A stretch of 53,066 nt of DNA from the NCBI GenBank assembly GCA_003222245.1, contig QHVH01000023.1, forward strand, positions 85,215 through 138,280, in the 5' to 3' direction. Below the pieces are notes generated by a model. It worked only from the letters and a program-made list of their open reading frames with translations. It made no database searches and was not told the origin of the DNA. Position 1 is the stretch's first letter; each line of letters opens with the position of its first letter. The DNA is from Blastocatellia bacterium AA13 (GTDB taxonomy: Bacteria > Acidobacteriota > Blastocatellia > UBA7656). Below are positions 16,158 through 26,500 of this stretch, piece by piece. Made by a program: the position numbers and the translations under genes.

Positions 16158-17819
16158 TCATACTTCGATCACGACCGGTATGATCATCGGCCTTCTGCCG
16201 GTGCTCTTTTGAATAAAGCGCTTCAACTCGACGCGAATTTTTTCTTTTATGACGCCGAGATCGATGCGCTCTTCGTGACTTGCGGCCCCGATGGTTCTTT
16301 CAATCAGATCCCGCATGTCGGCTACAAGTCCGCCTGGATCGTCGTCGTGCACGAAGCCTCTGGTCACGATTTCGGGCTTGGACTCCAAATCACCCGAAGT
16401 CGGATTGATCACCACGATAGGCACCACGATTCCATCGTAGGACAGGTGCTTTCTGTCGCGGACGACAATGTCCTTCACCTCTCCAAGCGTGCCGTCTATG
16501 AACGTCCGGCCGACAAACTCCTTGGCGATGATCTCAGCCCGGTCTTGATCGATTTCAAGAACGTCGCCGTTTTCGATGATAAGAATGTTGCTCGGCTCGA
16601 CGACTCCCAGCGTATTGGCCCATTCTTTGTGCCGATAAAGCTGGCGATACTCGCCATGAATCGGGATTAGAAACTTCGGCCGAAGAGCTTCGATCAGAAT
16701 CCGGAGATCCTCCTGACTCCCATGTCCCGATACGTGAACCCGAGCGATCGAGCTGTCGACTACCCTTGCGCCTCGCTTATAGCAATGGGAGATCAGCCGC
16801 GAAATAGCTCGCTCGTTTCCCGGAATATTCCTGGACGAAAGCAGAACCAGGTCGCCTTCTTCAACCTTCAGATTCTTGTGCTGGTCGGTTGCCATTCTCG
16901 CCATAGCGGACATCGGTTCTCCCTGGCATCCGCTTACGAGCAATACCAACTGATCGCCATCCGTGTGCCGCGCGTCGGATGGAGACATAAAGATACCGTC
17001 GGGCGCGTTCAACTGGCGCTGTGACTGGGCCGTCTCTACATTGCGCAGCATGCTGCGGCCGAGCAGCGTCACGCCTCGGCCAAAGTCATTAGCGAGATCC
17101 AGGACAATCTGGATTCGATGAACCGAGGAGGTAAAACAGGTAACGATAATGCGTCCGGTAGCACTGTCGAAGATTTCTTCGAACGCCGGTATGACCGCTC
17201 GCTCGGACAACGTGCGGCCGGGTCTTTCGGCGTTCGTCGAGTCGGCCAGAAGGGCCAGCACTCCGGAGTCGCCCAGTTGAGTCAGGCGCTTCAGGTCTAT
17301 CGGTTCTCCGACGACCGGTGTGTCGTCGACTTTGAAATCGCCCGAATGAACGATCACGCCTACCGGTGTCGTGATCGCTACGGCGGCGCAGGCCGTAAGG
17401 CTGTGTGAGACGTGAACCCACTCTATCTCAAAATTACCGATGCTGATTTTGTCCAGGGGGTCGACGGGATGAACTTCGGCCGTTTCCCACAGCCCGTGTT
17501 CTTCGAGCTTGTTATCGAGAAGAGAAAGCGTGTAGCGAGTGCCATAGACCGGAACATTGATTTCCTTAAGCAGGAACGGCACCGCTCCAATATGATCTTC
17601 GTGGCCGTGCGTGAGGATGATCGCGGAAATCTCGTCGCGAAATGTCTCTATGTAAGAAAAGTCCGGAATGATTATGTCGACGCCGGGAACGTCGTCCTCC
17701 GGAAACGTCATTCCCGCATCGATAATTACGGCCTGGTCGCCGTAGCGAAGCGCCATCATGTTCATTCCGAACTGACCAACGCCTCCGAGTGGGATTATCT
17801 GAAGTCTTTCATCAGGCAT
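16158..17819 (-). CDS. rnj: Ribonuclease J
   Basis: At 553 residues this is a standard-length RNase J, a metallo-beta-lactamase/beta-CASP nuclease that processes and degrades RNA from 5' ends and internally. The zinc motif 'THGHEDHIGAV' is near residue 75. The beta-CASP region includes 'LLADSTNAERPG' and the RNA-binding 'HVSGHGSQEDLR', and the C-terminal domain contains 'GVIVHSGDFK'-type and 'DGIVVPIVVI' strands. It is the last gene of the minus-strand run tsaD, ribD-like, rsmA, rnj, and follows rsmA by 63 bp containing a small tandem repeat. Confidence 0.95.
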   Translation of the reverse strand: MPDERLQIIPLGGVGQFGMNMMALRYGDQAVIIDAGMTFPEDDVPGVDIIIPDFSYIETFRDEISAIILTHGHEDHIGAVPFLLKEINVPVYGTRYTLSLLDNKLEEHGLWETAEVHPVDPLDKISIGNFEIEWVHVSHSLTACAAVAITTPVGVIVHSGDFKVDDTPVVGEPIDLKRLTQLGDSGVLALLADSTNAERPGRTLSERAVIPAFEEIFDSATGRIIVTCFTSSVHRIQIVLDLANDFGRGVTLLGRSMLRNVETAQSQRQLNAPDGIFMSPSDARHTDGDQLVLLVSGCQGEPMSAMARMATDQHKNLKVEEGDLVLLSSRNIPGNERAISRLISHCYKRGARVVDSSIARVHVSGHGSQEDLRILIEALRPKFLIPIHGEYRQLYRHKEWANTLGVVEPSNILIIENGDVLEIDQDRAEIIAKEFVGRTFIDGTLGEVKDIVVRDRKHLSYDGIVVPIVVINPTSGDLESKPEIVTRGFVHDDDPGGLVADMRDLIERTIGAASHEERIDLGVIKEKIRVELKRFIQKSTGRRPMIIPVVIEV

Positions 17820-17850
17820 AAGTAAGTATCACAGGCAATATCGCTGATTC

Positions 17851-17892
17851 TTAGTCATTCAAAGTTAGTCATTCAAAGTCGGTCATTCAAAG
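17851..17892. repeat. Three 14-bp tandem repeats across the rsmA stop codon
   Basis: TTAGTCATTCAAAG occurs twice (17851-17864 and 17865-17878) and once with two changes (17879-17892). The last copy contains the rsmA stop codon and final codons, so the repeat arose by duplication of the 3' end of the gene. Confidence 0.85.
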
Positions 17893-18728
17893 AGAGCTGA
17901 ATGAAGCGCCGCAAACTCGGCTATGGACAGGGTCTCCGCCCTCCGCTTCGGATCTATATTGGCCTTCAAGAACGGTTCAGCGGCGATTGAATCGAACCCG
18001 AGCGCCGATGCGGCGGCCTTTAGATTGTTGTGGATTGTTTTTCGCCTCTGCGCGAATGCCGCGCGAACCAGCGCGAAGAAGCTCTTTTCGCTTTGAACGC
18101 TGACGATCGGTGTTGCTCTTTTTCTTAGTCTGATCACGGCCGATTTTACTTTTGGAGGGGGCCGAAACGCCGAGGGCGATACTTCAAAAAGTTCCTGCGC
18201 TTCACAGTAGTACTGAACCAGAACGGAAAAATAACCATACTCTCGCCCACCTGGACTGGCAATAATTCGATCGACGACTTCCCGCTGAAGCATCAGTGTC
18301 ATCTCCACCATCGGCTGCCGGATGAGAATCTGAATCAACGGGGTCGATATGTAGTAGGGCAGGTTGGCAACAAGCCTGACTACCGGCCCCACATCCTCTC
18401 CTGCGTGCTCTTCTCCGACGTGCTCGCTCCACCCGCGCTTTGCCGCTTCGATGATGTCACCCCAATTCACTTGAAGCGCGTCACCCTCAATTACCGATAG
18501 ATTTTTAGCCTCAATCGAGCCGCGAAGTCGTTCGACCAATTCTCTGTCTATCTCGATGCATACCAGAAACCCGCAGTCATCCAGTAATTGGCGAGTCAAT
18601 GCGCCTTCGCCCGGACCTATTTCAATTATCGCGTCGCGTCCGCTCGGAGAGACCGCCTCGACTATTCGGCGAGCGATTCTCCGATCGGAAAGAAAGTGTT
18701 GCCCGAGGCTCTTTTTCGGCTTTACCAA
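17883..18728 (-). CDS. rsmA: 16S rRNA dimethyladenosine transferase RsmA (KsgA)
   Basis: The 281-residue protein opens with 'KPKKSLGQHFLSDRRIA', the family N-terminus. It has the SAM-binding 'IIEIGPGEGALTRQLL' and the catalytic 'LVANLPYYISTPLI', and ends with the small helical rRNA-binding domain. It dimethylates two adjacent adenines near the 3' end of 16S rRNA during small-subunit assembly. It follows the ribD-like gene by 19 bp on the same strand. The insert 'GEEHAGEDVGPV' before the catalytic motif is slightly longer than usual. Confidence 0.95.
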   Translation of the reverse strand: MVKPKKSLGQHFLSDRRIARRIVEAVSPSGRDAIIEIGPGEGALTRQLLDDCGFLVCIEIDRELVERLRGSIEAKNLSVIEGDALQVNWGDIIEAAKRGWSEHVGEEHAGEDVGPVVRLVANLPYYISTPLIQILIRQPMVEMTLMLQREVVDRIIASPGGREYGYFSVLVQYYCEAQELFEVSPSAFRPPPKVKSAVIRLRKRATPIVSVQSEKSFFALVRAAFAQRRKTIHNNLKAAASALGFDSIAAEPFLKANIDPKRRAETLSIAEFAALHSALFE

Positions 18729-18747
18729 AATCTAACGATGAGTTCGT

Positions 18748-19698
18748 TCAACCGGGATACCCGGTAACCTCGATCGTTCCTTTCGTCGCTACGATTTTGG
18801 GATCAATTAAAACGACGCGCCTGTCATTCCATGAGAATACTTCCGGTTCCTCAATGGAATCATCCCGGCGAACAGTCGTTATTTTGTCGATCGCGTCGAT
18901 CTCAGCCGTAGATCGGAGCACCGAGTCTCCTATTATCGCAAGGCTCGTTAATGCACGCTCCTTTGCCAACTCGAGTATCGCCGAGAGATTGCCGCGTTCT
19001 TTATCGAGCGTATTGAAATAGGCGGCGGAGCGAGCAAAACGATCGTCAATCGCAGCCTTATGCGCTTCTTCCAGCATAATCACTTCAGCGCGCCGGTGCT
19101 TAGGTCTCGAAATAAATGAATTCAGTATTGCCTTTCCCGCATCATCGGCGGAATTGACCACGAGTGCGTCGTATCTGAAGAGATCGCCGAGCAGATCTTG
19201 CGAAGGACGCCAGTTGTCGCCGTCCGAAGGCGGAAGTATCAAATGAGCAAACGGGATTTTCGTGCTTATATGTTTTATGTAGCATTCGTTCTGTCGCCGC
19301 GCTTCTTCCGCGCGCAATCCGACGTCGACTTCGATTCCCGCATGCATCAACAGACGAATCCCCTTCCCATTCACACGCGGATCGGGGTCTTCGATGGCAA
19401 TCACCACGCGAGCCAGACCGCTTTCTATGATTGCATCGGTACACGGCGAGGTACGCCCTTCGTGGCAGCATGGCTCGAGCGAACAATACAACACGGCGCC
19501 TCGCGCCGACTCGCCGGCGGCTTCGAGCGCGTACGACTCGGCGTGCTTGAGCCTCTCGTATAGATGAAACCCCTCTCCGGCGATTCGATCATCTTTTACG
19601 ATCACGGCGCCGACGAGCGGATTGGGGCTTACGAGGCCCTCTCCCGCTCTCGCAAGCTCGAGCGCTCTGTCCATGAAAACTGTGTCGGAGTCTTTCAT
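18748..19698 (-). CDS. ribD: RibD-like protein: intact deaminase, degenerate reductase domain
   Basis: Residues about 1-145 are a normal riboflavin-type CMP/dCMP-like deaminase: 'FMDRALELARAGEGLVSPNP', the zinc site 'KHAESYAL' and 'SLEPCCHEGRTSPC', then 'EDPDPRVNGKGI'. That domain converts the diaminohydroxypyrimidine intermediate in riboflavin synthesis. The C-terminal 170 residues should be the NADPH-dependent reductase. However, the conserved Ala-x-Ser-Leu-Asp-Gly-Lys substrate motif and the Gly-rich cofactor motifs are not visible; 'FAHLILPPSDGDNW' stands in that place. The total length (316) is about 50 short of typical RibD. It may be a deaminase-only enzyme. It lies 11 bp after tsaD. 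Confidence 0.8.
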   Translation of the reverse strand: MKDSDTVFMDRALELARAGEGLVSPNPLVGAVIVKDDRIAGEGFHLYERLKHAESYALEAAGESARGAVLYCSLEPCCHEGRTSPCTDAIIESGLARVVIAIEDPDPRVNGKGIRLLMHAGIEVDVGLRAEEARRQNECYIKHISTKIPFAHLILPPSDGDNWRPSQDLLGDLFRYDALVVNSADDAGKAILNSFISRPKHRRAEVIMLEEAHKAAIDDRFARSAAYFNTLDKERGNLSAILELAKERALTSLAIIGDSVLRSTAEIDAIDKITTVRRDDSIEEPEVFSWNDRRVVLIDPKIVATKGTIEVTGYPG

Positions 19699-19709
19699 CG
19701 AAGTGGGGT

Positions 19710-20786
19710 TCAGTCCTGATGTCGATAAGGCCCTTTCCGTGTGAGCTCGTATCCTTCAAGCGCGAAATTCGCCAGGTTCATCGACGCCATCGCCTTAATC
19801 GTGAACCCGTGATTTTCTCCTCGCAGCAGTTTCGGATATCCGGCGGCTGCGATCATCGCGGCATTATCGGTGGTAAGCAAGGGGCTCGGAAAATACACCG
19901 GGGCCTTGAATCCCGCCTCCGTCACGGCGCGTCGTAACCCGCTGTTGCAAGCCACGCCGCCCGCAAGGATGACCGTCTTAGGCGGATGCCGGGCAACTGC
20001 GTCCTTCAAACGCCCGACGAGCGACTTTATCACCTGCTCTTGAAAGCTTGCCGCGAGGTTCACGATATCCGCCCCGGCGGATTCGCCTGGTTGAACCGGC
20101 TCAATGCCGTTCTCTTTGACGAATCGCACGACCGCGGTCTTCAAACCGCTGAAACTGAAATCGAGATTGCCGCTCATTCGTGGAATCGTGAAGACCATTC
20201 TTGCGGCGTCAGGGTCGCCTGCTTGAGCGAGCTTATCCAATACGGGACCTCCCGGATAACCCAGGCCCAGGAGCTTGGCTATCTTGTCGTAGGCTTCGCC
20301 GGCCGCATCGTCGCGAGTTCGGCCAAGAATGGCGTACTGCTCGGGCGCTGGAATGAGAAAGAGAGTCGTATGGCCGCCCGATACGATCAGAGCGATTGCG
20401 GGGTATTCAATCGGGGGGTTCTCGAACACCACCGAAAAGACGTGTCCTTCTATGTGGTTGATTCCGACTATGGGCTTGTTCAACGAGAAGGCCAGCGATT
20501 TAGCATAGCTGAGACCAACCAGCAGCGCGCCTACCAACCCAGGGCCCTGAGTGACCGCTATGCCATCGATACCGGATAACGACAGCCCGGCATCGCTCAA
20601 GGCCTGATCAACTACTTGAGTAATGCGGTTCAAGTGTTCACGTGAAGCCAGCTCGGGCACGACGCCGCCAAACGGCGCGTGAATGTTCACTTGAGAGGCG
20701 ATTACGTTGGTTTTGATTTGATTGCCGCCATCGATCACGGCGGCGGCGGTTTCATCGCAGGAGCTCTCAATTCCAAGAACAAGCAT
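19710..20786 (-). CDS. tsaD: tRNA N6-adenosine threonylcarbamoyltransferase TsaD
   Basis: At 358 residues with all hallmarks: '[18 protein letters not shown]' at the N-terminus, '[19 protein letters not shown]', the metal-binding '[11 protein letters not shown]', '[11 protein letters not shown]', and '[13 protein letters not shown]'. The protein transfers threonylcarbamoyl to A37 of ANN-decoding tRNAs together with TsaB and TsaE, neither of which is in this window. It is the first gene of the tsaD, ribD-like, rsmA, rnj cluster. Confidence 0.97.
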   Translation of the reverse strand: MLVLGIESSCDETAAAVIDGGNQIKTNVIASQVNIHAPFGGVVPELASREHLNRITQVVDQALSDAGLSLSGIDGIAVTQGPGLVGALLVGLSYAKSLAFSLNKPIVGINHIEGHVFSVVFENPPIEYPAIALIVSGGHTTLFLIPAPEQYAILGRTRDDAAGEAYDKIAKLLGLGYPGGPVLDKLAQAGDPDAARMVFTIPRMSGNLDFSFSGLKTAVVRFVKENGIEPVQPGESAGADIVNLAASFQEQVIKSLVGRLKDAVARHPPKTVILAGGVACNSGLRRAVTEAGFKAPVYFPSPLLTTDNAAMIAAAGYPKLLRGENHGFTIKAMASMNLANFALEGYELTRKGPYRHQD

Positions 20787-20923
20787 TAAGGAGTCATTTT
20801 ACACGAGTGACCACGAACCGCGAACATAGTCTCATAGCTCCTCGTCGTCCTATAGCTCTTCGGTATGCGGACTCGTTTATTCGCATCGCCTGAGCGACTC
20901 GTCTAATTGTCTGGAGGGCTGCG

Positions 20924-21475
20924 TTATGCGGTGAGCTCCTGAAACAGCGAGAATCCTTCCGGCCAGTCTCCAAGCCCGCTCTCCGAGTTGATGTGACCCT
21001 TTGGACCGATGCTCACAAACCGGCTGCCCCACGCTTCGGCAACCGATCTCGCGTATTCAGGCCCGGCATAAGGGTCGTCGGTGCTGGCTACGACGATGCT
21101 GTGAAAGCGGAGCGGCTGACGGGGTACGGGCGCGAAACCCACGGCGTCTTTTGGGAAGCTGGGTCCTTCAGGGTCCGCCGGAGCTACAAGCAGCGCTCCT
21201 TTAATTTGGAGCGTCGTCTTTGCCGCCCAATGCGCGACAAGAGCGCACGCCATGCTGTGGGCTATCAGGACTACATCGGCTCCCGCGCGAGCTACGGATT
21301 CTTCCAGTACCGCGCGCCACTCGTCGCAATCCGGATGGTTCCAGTCACGTTGTTGTACACGCGCAAAAGAAGGGTTCGCTCTTTCCCACAGAGTCTGCCA
21401 ATGCTCCGGGCCGGAGTTTCCCATACCAGGGAGTATGAGAGCGGTTGTCTTTATCGCTTCAGTTTCGTCGCTCAT
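20924..21475 (-). CDS. RBBP9/YdeN-type alpha/beta hydrolase
   Basis: I place the start at 21475, giving 183 residues beginning MSDETEAIKTTALILPG; the upstream in-frame extension is not family-like. The features are 'LILPGMGNSGPEHWQTLWE' at the N-terminus, the nucleophile elbow 'VLIAHSMACALV', a catalytic Asp region 'VASTDDPYAGPEYA' and the final His in 'IGPKGHINSESGLGDWPEG'. This matches the small serine hydrolases of the RBBP9/YdeN group. Their physiological substrates are poorly known. It stands alone between tsaD and a divergent secreted protein gene. Confidence 0.9.
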   Translation of the reverse strand: MSDETEAIKTTALILPGMGNSGPEHWQTLWERANPSFARVQQRDWNHPDCDEWRAVLEESVARAGADVVLIAHSMACALVAHWAAKTTLQIKGALLVAPADPEGPSFPKDAVGFAPVPRQPLRFHSIVVASTDDPYAGPEYARSVAEAWGSRFVSIGPKGHINSESGLGDWPEGFSLFQELTA

Positions 21476-21793
21476 AAAGCTTCTTTGTTGTATTGCCGCG
21501 TGATTATATGGGCATTGAATCAGGGTTGGCAATTGGGTGAAGAGCGGTCAGCAGTCAGCGATCAGCAGTTGCCCTGTACGATCAGCCACGTTCTCACATC
21601 TCGGCTATTCCGAGCCGTTTCAGCTTCTCGATAAATGACTCGCGATACTCCGGAACCGCGAGACGATCAGATCCATCCCGCTTTTGATGTACAACGTCGG
21701 GAACATTGCTATGCATCGGAGGACCTGTCACGAGCCGGATGCTCGGCATGGGGTGCTCATTAAGTAAAAAGCAAACACGACCGGAGGAATGTA
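21476..21793. other. Divergent intergenic region with one doubtful small reading frame
   Basis: This 318-bp stretch separates the hydrolase gene and the secreted-protein gene. A minus-strand frame (21594-21749, 51 residues, beginning MPSIRLVTG and ending in a basic amphipathic helix 'ESFIEKLKRLGIAEM') is open further upstream but lacks a ribosome-binding site. It could be the tail of a decayed gene. Nothing else is recognisable. Confidence 0.3.
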
Positions 21794-22255
21794 ATGAAGA
21801 CGATGAGAGCCTTGATCACGGTAATGCTCTTCGCCATCCCGCTTTTTGCACAGGAAAAAGAGAGGCCCCGCATATTTGTTACCGATAGTCAGTCGTGGGA
21901 GATCTCAGGTGGATTCGGAGGCGGCGGCGACGCAGTTGCAGGTTCACAGAGCGGAGGCGCCCGGCCGCAGACAGCCGAGGTCATCAAAACCTTCGGAGAG
22001 CGATGCAAAGACTGCGTCGTCACCATCAAAAAAGAAAAAGCCGATTACATAGTCATCCTCGAACACGAAGGCGGCAAGGAGTTCTTTCGCAAGGACAACA
22101 AGTTTGCCATCTTCAACAAGAATGGCGACGCGATAGGGAGCGGTTCCACTCGCACCCTCGGTAACTCAGTCAAGGAAGCTTGCGATTCCATGATGAAAGA
22201 CTGGGCGTCGTCTCAAGGTAAGAAAGCCGAACCAAAACCTGATAGCAAGTCGTAG
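21794..22255 (+). CDS. Small secreted protein of unknown function
   Basis: The 153-residue product has a clear signal peptide (MKTMRALITVMLFAIPLFAQ). The mature part has a Gly-rich segment, then 'TFGERCKDCVVTIKKEKADYIVILEHEGG', a strand-rich core with a Cys-x-x-Cys pair, and a Lys/Pro/Ser-rich C-terminus. The pattern of a short beta domain asking whether a value is 'IGSGSTRTLGNSVKEACDSM' is seen in small exported proteins of acidobacteria-like genomes, but I do not recognise a named family. GGAGGA lies 6 nt upstream of the start. Confidence 0.8.
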   Translation: MKTMRALITVMLFAIPLFAQEKERPRIFVTDSQSWEISGGFGGGGDAVAGSQSGGARPQTAEVIKTFGERCKDCVVTIKKEKADYIVILEHEGGKEFFRKDNKFAIFNKNGDAIGSGSTRTLGNSVKEACDSMMKDWASSQGKKAEPKPDSKS

Positions 22256-22743
22256 CTAACCCGCCGAGGGGGGTGCGCAACGTCCCCGAGGTCGAGTTGA
22301 TGTTGTTTTGTCCCGGGAGGGACCTCTGGGAATAGCCCACCGGTTCACTGGTGGGTCGCTCGCCTCCAATCGCCTGGGAAGCACCGAAGGCACGGCTGGT
22401 TGTCATCTTCAAAATTGCGACCTGAATGGTGTCCGCGAGTTTCAACGTGGTTGGAACATTCATAAGGGATGTAATCTTGAGAATCAGCCGTCCCTTCCGG
22501 GACTAGCAACCTGGTTTGCTCCCTACCCACCGATGAATCGGTGGGCTACTAATCAGAACATCCTTTCAGGATGTTTGTCGGGTCGTAACGCGGGCCGGAT
22601 GCCTGCGCATAACCCTTTCAGAGTTGGAACGTAATTCATCGGCGTTCCCAACGTAGCTGACTACATCAATCTTGGGATGTTCGTCCGTAGTTTCCCCTGT
22701 GGTAGTGTTATGGCTTGCCGGCAGAATTCAATCGGAGGGCATT
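22256..22743. repeat. Hairpin-rich dispersed repeat element, copy B
   Basis: The region is an array of stem-loops: CCCACC-GGTTCACT-GGTGGG near 22338, CCCACCGAT-GA-ATCGGTGGG near 22527, AACATCCT-TTC-AGGATGTT near 22557 and a looser one near 22611. Bases 22589-22665 repeat 13614-13690 in inverted orientation with about 11 mismatches in 77. The last bases (GGAGGG, 22734-22739) form the ribosome-binding site of the VOC gene. No coding frame is convincing. Confidence 0.75.
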
Positions 22744-23535
22744 ATGCCAGAGATCACTGAATACGCACCCGGAACCTTTTGTTGGATCGATATGGGGTCG
22801 CCCGATCCCGAGGCTTCAAAGAAATTTTATACTGAATTGTTCGGATGGACTTATGTAGACGCTCCGGCAGGTCCGGATATGGTCTATACCTTATTCAAGC
22901 TCAACGGCCATGACGTCTGCGCGATGTATCAGATGCAGGATGATCAAAAAGCCCAGGGGATACCGCCTCACTGGTCCTCCTATGTTTCAGTTGTAAGCGC
23001 CGACGAGACCGCCGCTAAAGCCGAGGAGCTCGGAGGAACACTTATGATGCCTCCGTTCGACGTGATGGAGGCGGGTCGAATGGCGATGATACAAGACCCG
23101 ACAGGGGCGATAGTCGCCGGCTGGCAGGCTCGCGCCGATATAGGCGCCAGGATAGTAAACGAACCGAATTCGCTTTGCTGGAATGAGCTTGTCACCAGCG
23201 ACCACGTCAAAGCAGCCGAGTTCTACACGAAGCTCTTTGGCTGGACAACAAAAGGCCCCGACTCCGGCGCCCCTATCCAATACACCGAATTTTTCAACGG
23301 GGAGCGTGCGGCGGGAGGAATGTACGAACCGCCCGCCGAGTGGGGAAACGTTCCTTCACACTGGATGCCGTACATCTCTGTTGCCGATTGCGACGAGACC
23401 GCTCAGAAAGCGCAGTCGCTCGGCGCCGAGATAAAAGCTCCTCCCGCGGATGTACCCAACGTAGGCAGATTCGCGACCATCCAGGATCCGCAAGGGGCGG
23501 TCATTTCGATTATCAAGTTGAATCTGCCGTCATAG
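22744..23535 (+). CDS. VOC (glyoxalase-like) protein with two domains
   Basis: The start at 22744 (263 residues) follows GGAGGG closely and gives the family N-terminus MPEITEYAPGTFCWIDMGS. Two vicinal-oxygen-chelate domains are present. The first has 'DPEASKKFYTELFGWTYVD' and the second 'VKAAEFYTKLFGWTTKG', each ending in a 'IQDPTGA' or 'IQDPQGAVI' strand. This arrangement is common in soil bacteria in proteins annotated as hydroxylase or glyoxalase-like, without a proven reaction. Metal ligands cannot be assigned confidently. The addB gene starts 7 nt after its stop codon. Confidence 0.9.
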   Translation: MPEITEYAPGTFCWIDMGSPDPEASKKFYTELFGWTYVDAPAGPDMVYTLFKLNGHDVCAMYQMQDDQKAQGIPPHWSSYVSVVSADETAAKAEELGGTLMMPPFDVMEAGRMAMIQDPTGAIVAGWQARADIGARIVNEPNSLCWNELVTSDHVKAAEFYTKLFGWTTKGPDSGAPIQYTEFFNGERAAGGMYEPPAEWGNVPSHWMPYISVADCDETAQKAQSLGAEIKAPPADVPNVGRFATIQDPQGAVISIIKLNLPS

Positions 23536-23542
23536 ACCTTTC

Positions 23543-26500
23543 ATGCCCGATCGCGCACAGAACCGGCTCGTTGTAAGCCCGCATAATTCCGGGCGACTCG
23601 CGGCCGCGGCCCGCTGGGTCAACTCCTACGGGCCGGACCAGGAGTTGATTCTGCTCGCGGCCAATTCGGATGCGGCCGACGATTTCACCAGACTTATCGT
23701 GGGCGGCAGAGCGCGGTTCGGCTTGATCAAGCTCACTCTGGACCGGCTGGCGACGCGGCTTGCGGCGGCGACGCTGGCCGGCAGAGGCCTGGCTCCCGCA
23801 TCCGATCTATCGCTCAGCGCCATCCTTACGAGATGTGTTCACTCGTTGCTGGCGCAGGAGAAAATCTCGTACTTCGCGCCGATCTGCACGCGCCCCGGGT
23901 TTCCGCGCGCGGCCGCGGCGACAATCGAAGAGCTTCGGATGAATTGCGTCCGCGCGGATGATCTTCGAGCGCTCGAACGCGGAGGGCCCGATCTCGCGGT
24001 TCTCTATGAACTATTCGCCGGCGAGCTCGAGCGTCAGGGTCTCGCCGATCGCGCCGCCAGATTCGAAGCCGCGCTGGAAGCGGCGGCCTCCGCTCCAAGA
24101 GCCCCCTTGCTTCTGCTCGACGTACGAATCACGTCTCTTCTCGAATCGAGGTTGATCTCACAACTGGCTCGGCAAGCCGATTCCGTGTTTGCTACGTCGC
24201 CGCGAGGCGACAGCCGCTCAATGGCCTATCTATGCGATGCGCTTACCTGCGATCCCAGCGATCTTCTGGATGAATCGATGTCGACGTCGCTCGCTTCGTT
24301 GAGGAAGCACCTTTTTGAAGAGTCCGCGCCTCCGCTTTGTGATCTGGATGGCAGCGTCGATCTCAAGTCCTGGCCCGGAGAAGCACGCGAAGCGGTAGAA
24401 ATCGCGCGGGCCGTTCAAACCGAAGCCGCGGGCGGCGTCTCGTTCGATCGAATGGCGATATTTCTTCGCTCTTCCAACGAGTATCGGCCTCACATCGAAG
24501 AAGCATTTCAGCGCGCGGCGATTCCCGTCTATTTCGCAAGAGGCTCGACGCGCCCTGATTCCGGAGGGCGCGCGATGCTCGCCCTTTTGGCCTGTGCCGC
24601 TGAGCGATTGTCCGCGCGGCGCTTCGCCGAGTACCTGTCTCTATCACAGGTTCCTTCGTCGTCACAGGCGACTTCGCCCGATCCCGCTGACGGAGATGCT
24701 GCCTGGGCTCCGCCCGAGAGCGATCTCATTCCGGAACGAATGACCGCTTCCGAGCCCCAAAGCGATAAGACGAATCGTGAACCGCCGGTCGATCCGGACG
24801 CGGCTGTGAGCGTCGAAGGTTTAGTGCTCGCGCCATGGCGGTGGGAAGAGCTGCTTGTCGAAGCTTCCGTGATCGGCGGCAAGGATCGATGGGCGCGACG
24901 CCTCGCGGGTCTCGAGCGAGAGATGACGGTGCGACGCCAGGAACTCACGGAAGAAGACGAAGCTCGGGCGGCTCTTCTTGATCGCAGGCTTCGCGACTTG
25001 ATTCATCTAAGAGAATTCGCGCTGCCGATTATCGAAAAGATCTCGGGCTGGCCGAAGAGTGCGCTCTGGGGCGATTGGATTCGGCATCTGACTGATCTCG
25101 CGGCGGCGGCGATACGCGAGCCTGAAGGCGTCATTAAAACAATCGAAGAGCTCGAGCCGATGGCCGAAGTAGGGCCGGTAGATCTCGATGAAGTTCGCGT
25201 GGTCTTAGCGCCGCGTCTCCGCGAGCTTGCGACGCCGCCCCCGCGCCGTCGATACGGAGCCGTGTTTGTAGGACCGGCGGACTCGGCGCGGGGTCTTGCC
25301 TTTGACATAGTGTTTGTGCCGGGTCTTGCCGAAAAACTCTTCCCTCGCAAAGTGATTGAAGATCCGATCCTGCTCGATTCGGAGCGCAGGCGCCTGGAAT
25401 CCTCAAATCTGATCACACAGCGCGATCGAAACGAGGCCGAACGGCTTGCGCTGCGGCTTGCGATAGGCGCGGCCGCAAACAAGGTCTATCTCTCATTTCC
25501 GCGCATCGACGTGCAGCAGGGCCGGCCTCGCGTTCCATCATTTTACGGACTGGAAATTTTGCGTTCGGCCCAGGGCGATCTCCCGGGATTCGAAAAGCTC
25601 GGCACGATGGCTGAAACCGGCGCCGGAGCCCGGCTTGGCTGGCCTGCTCCGTCGAACCGCAATGACGCGATCGATGAAGCCGAGTACGATCTGGCGGTGC
25701 TCGCTCCGATTGTCGATGCCGATCCGGATGCCATAGCGGGCGCGGCGCATTACCTGTTGACCGCCAACCCTCATCTCGAACGGGCGTTGAGGGCGAGAGC
25801 GAGACGCTGGTTGAAGCGATGGACCCCCGCGGATGGATTGGTCGAACCGGACGCGCTTGCGAAAGCAGCGCTCGAGCTGCATCAATTCAGCGCCCGCTCC
25901 TTTTCTCCGACGGCCCTTCAAAACTACGCGTCGTGTCCGTATAGATTCTTTCTCCAGGCTATTCATCGGCTCGAACCGCGCGAAGAACCCGCCGCGATTG
26001 AGGTCATAGACCCGCTCACGCGAGGGTCTCTCTTTCATCACGTGCAGTTCAGAGTCCTATCCGCGTTAAGGGCCTCCGGCACGTTGCCCGTTACTCCGTC
26101 GTCGCTTGCCGATGCGATAAAGGCCGTAGACCACGCTCTGGATGAAGCAGCCGCGCGCTACGAAGACGAGCTCGCTCCGGCGATTCCCAAAGTATGGGAG
26201 GATGGAATAAACACGATTCGAGCCGATCTTCGCGAATGGCTTCGCCGCGCCGCCGATTCGCGTGACGGGTGGGTTCCTTACAAGTTCGAGCTTTCATTCG
26301 GGCTGAGCGATCGCGGGCGCGAAGACGAAGATCCCGACAGCAGCGACCACGCTGTTCTTCTTCCCGGCGGACTCCAATTGAGAGGCTCGATCGACCTGGT
26401 CGAAAGACGCGTAGATAATGCGGGGGCCGCTATACGCGCAACCGATCATAAAACCGGAAAGATTCGCGCGAGCAAGACGGCGATCGTTGAAGGCGGACAC

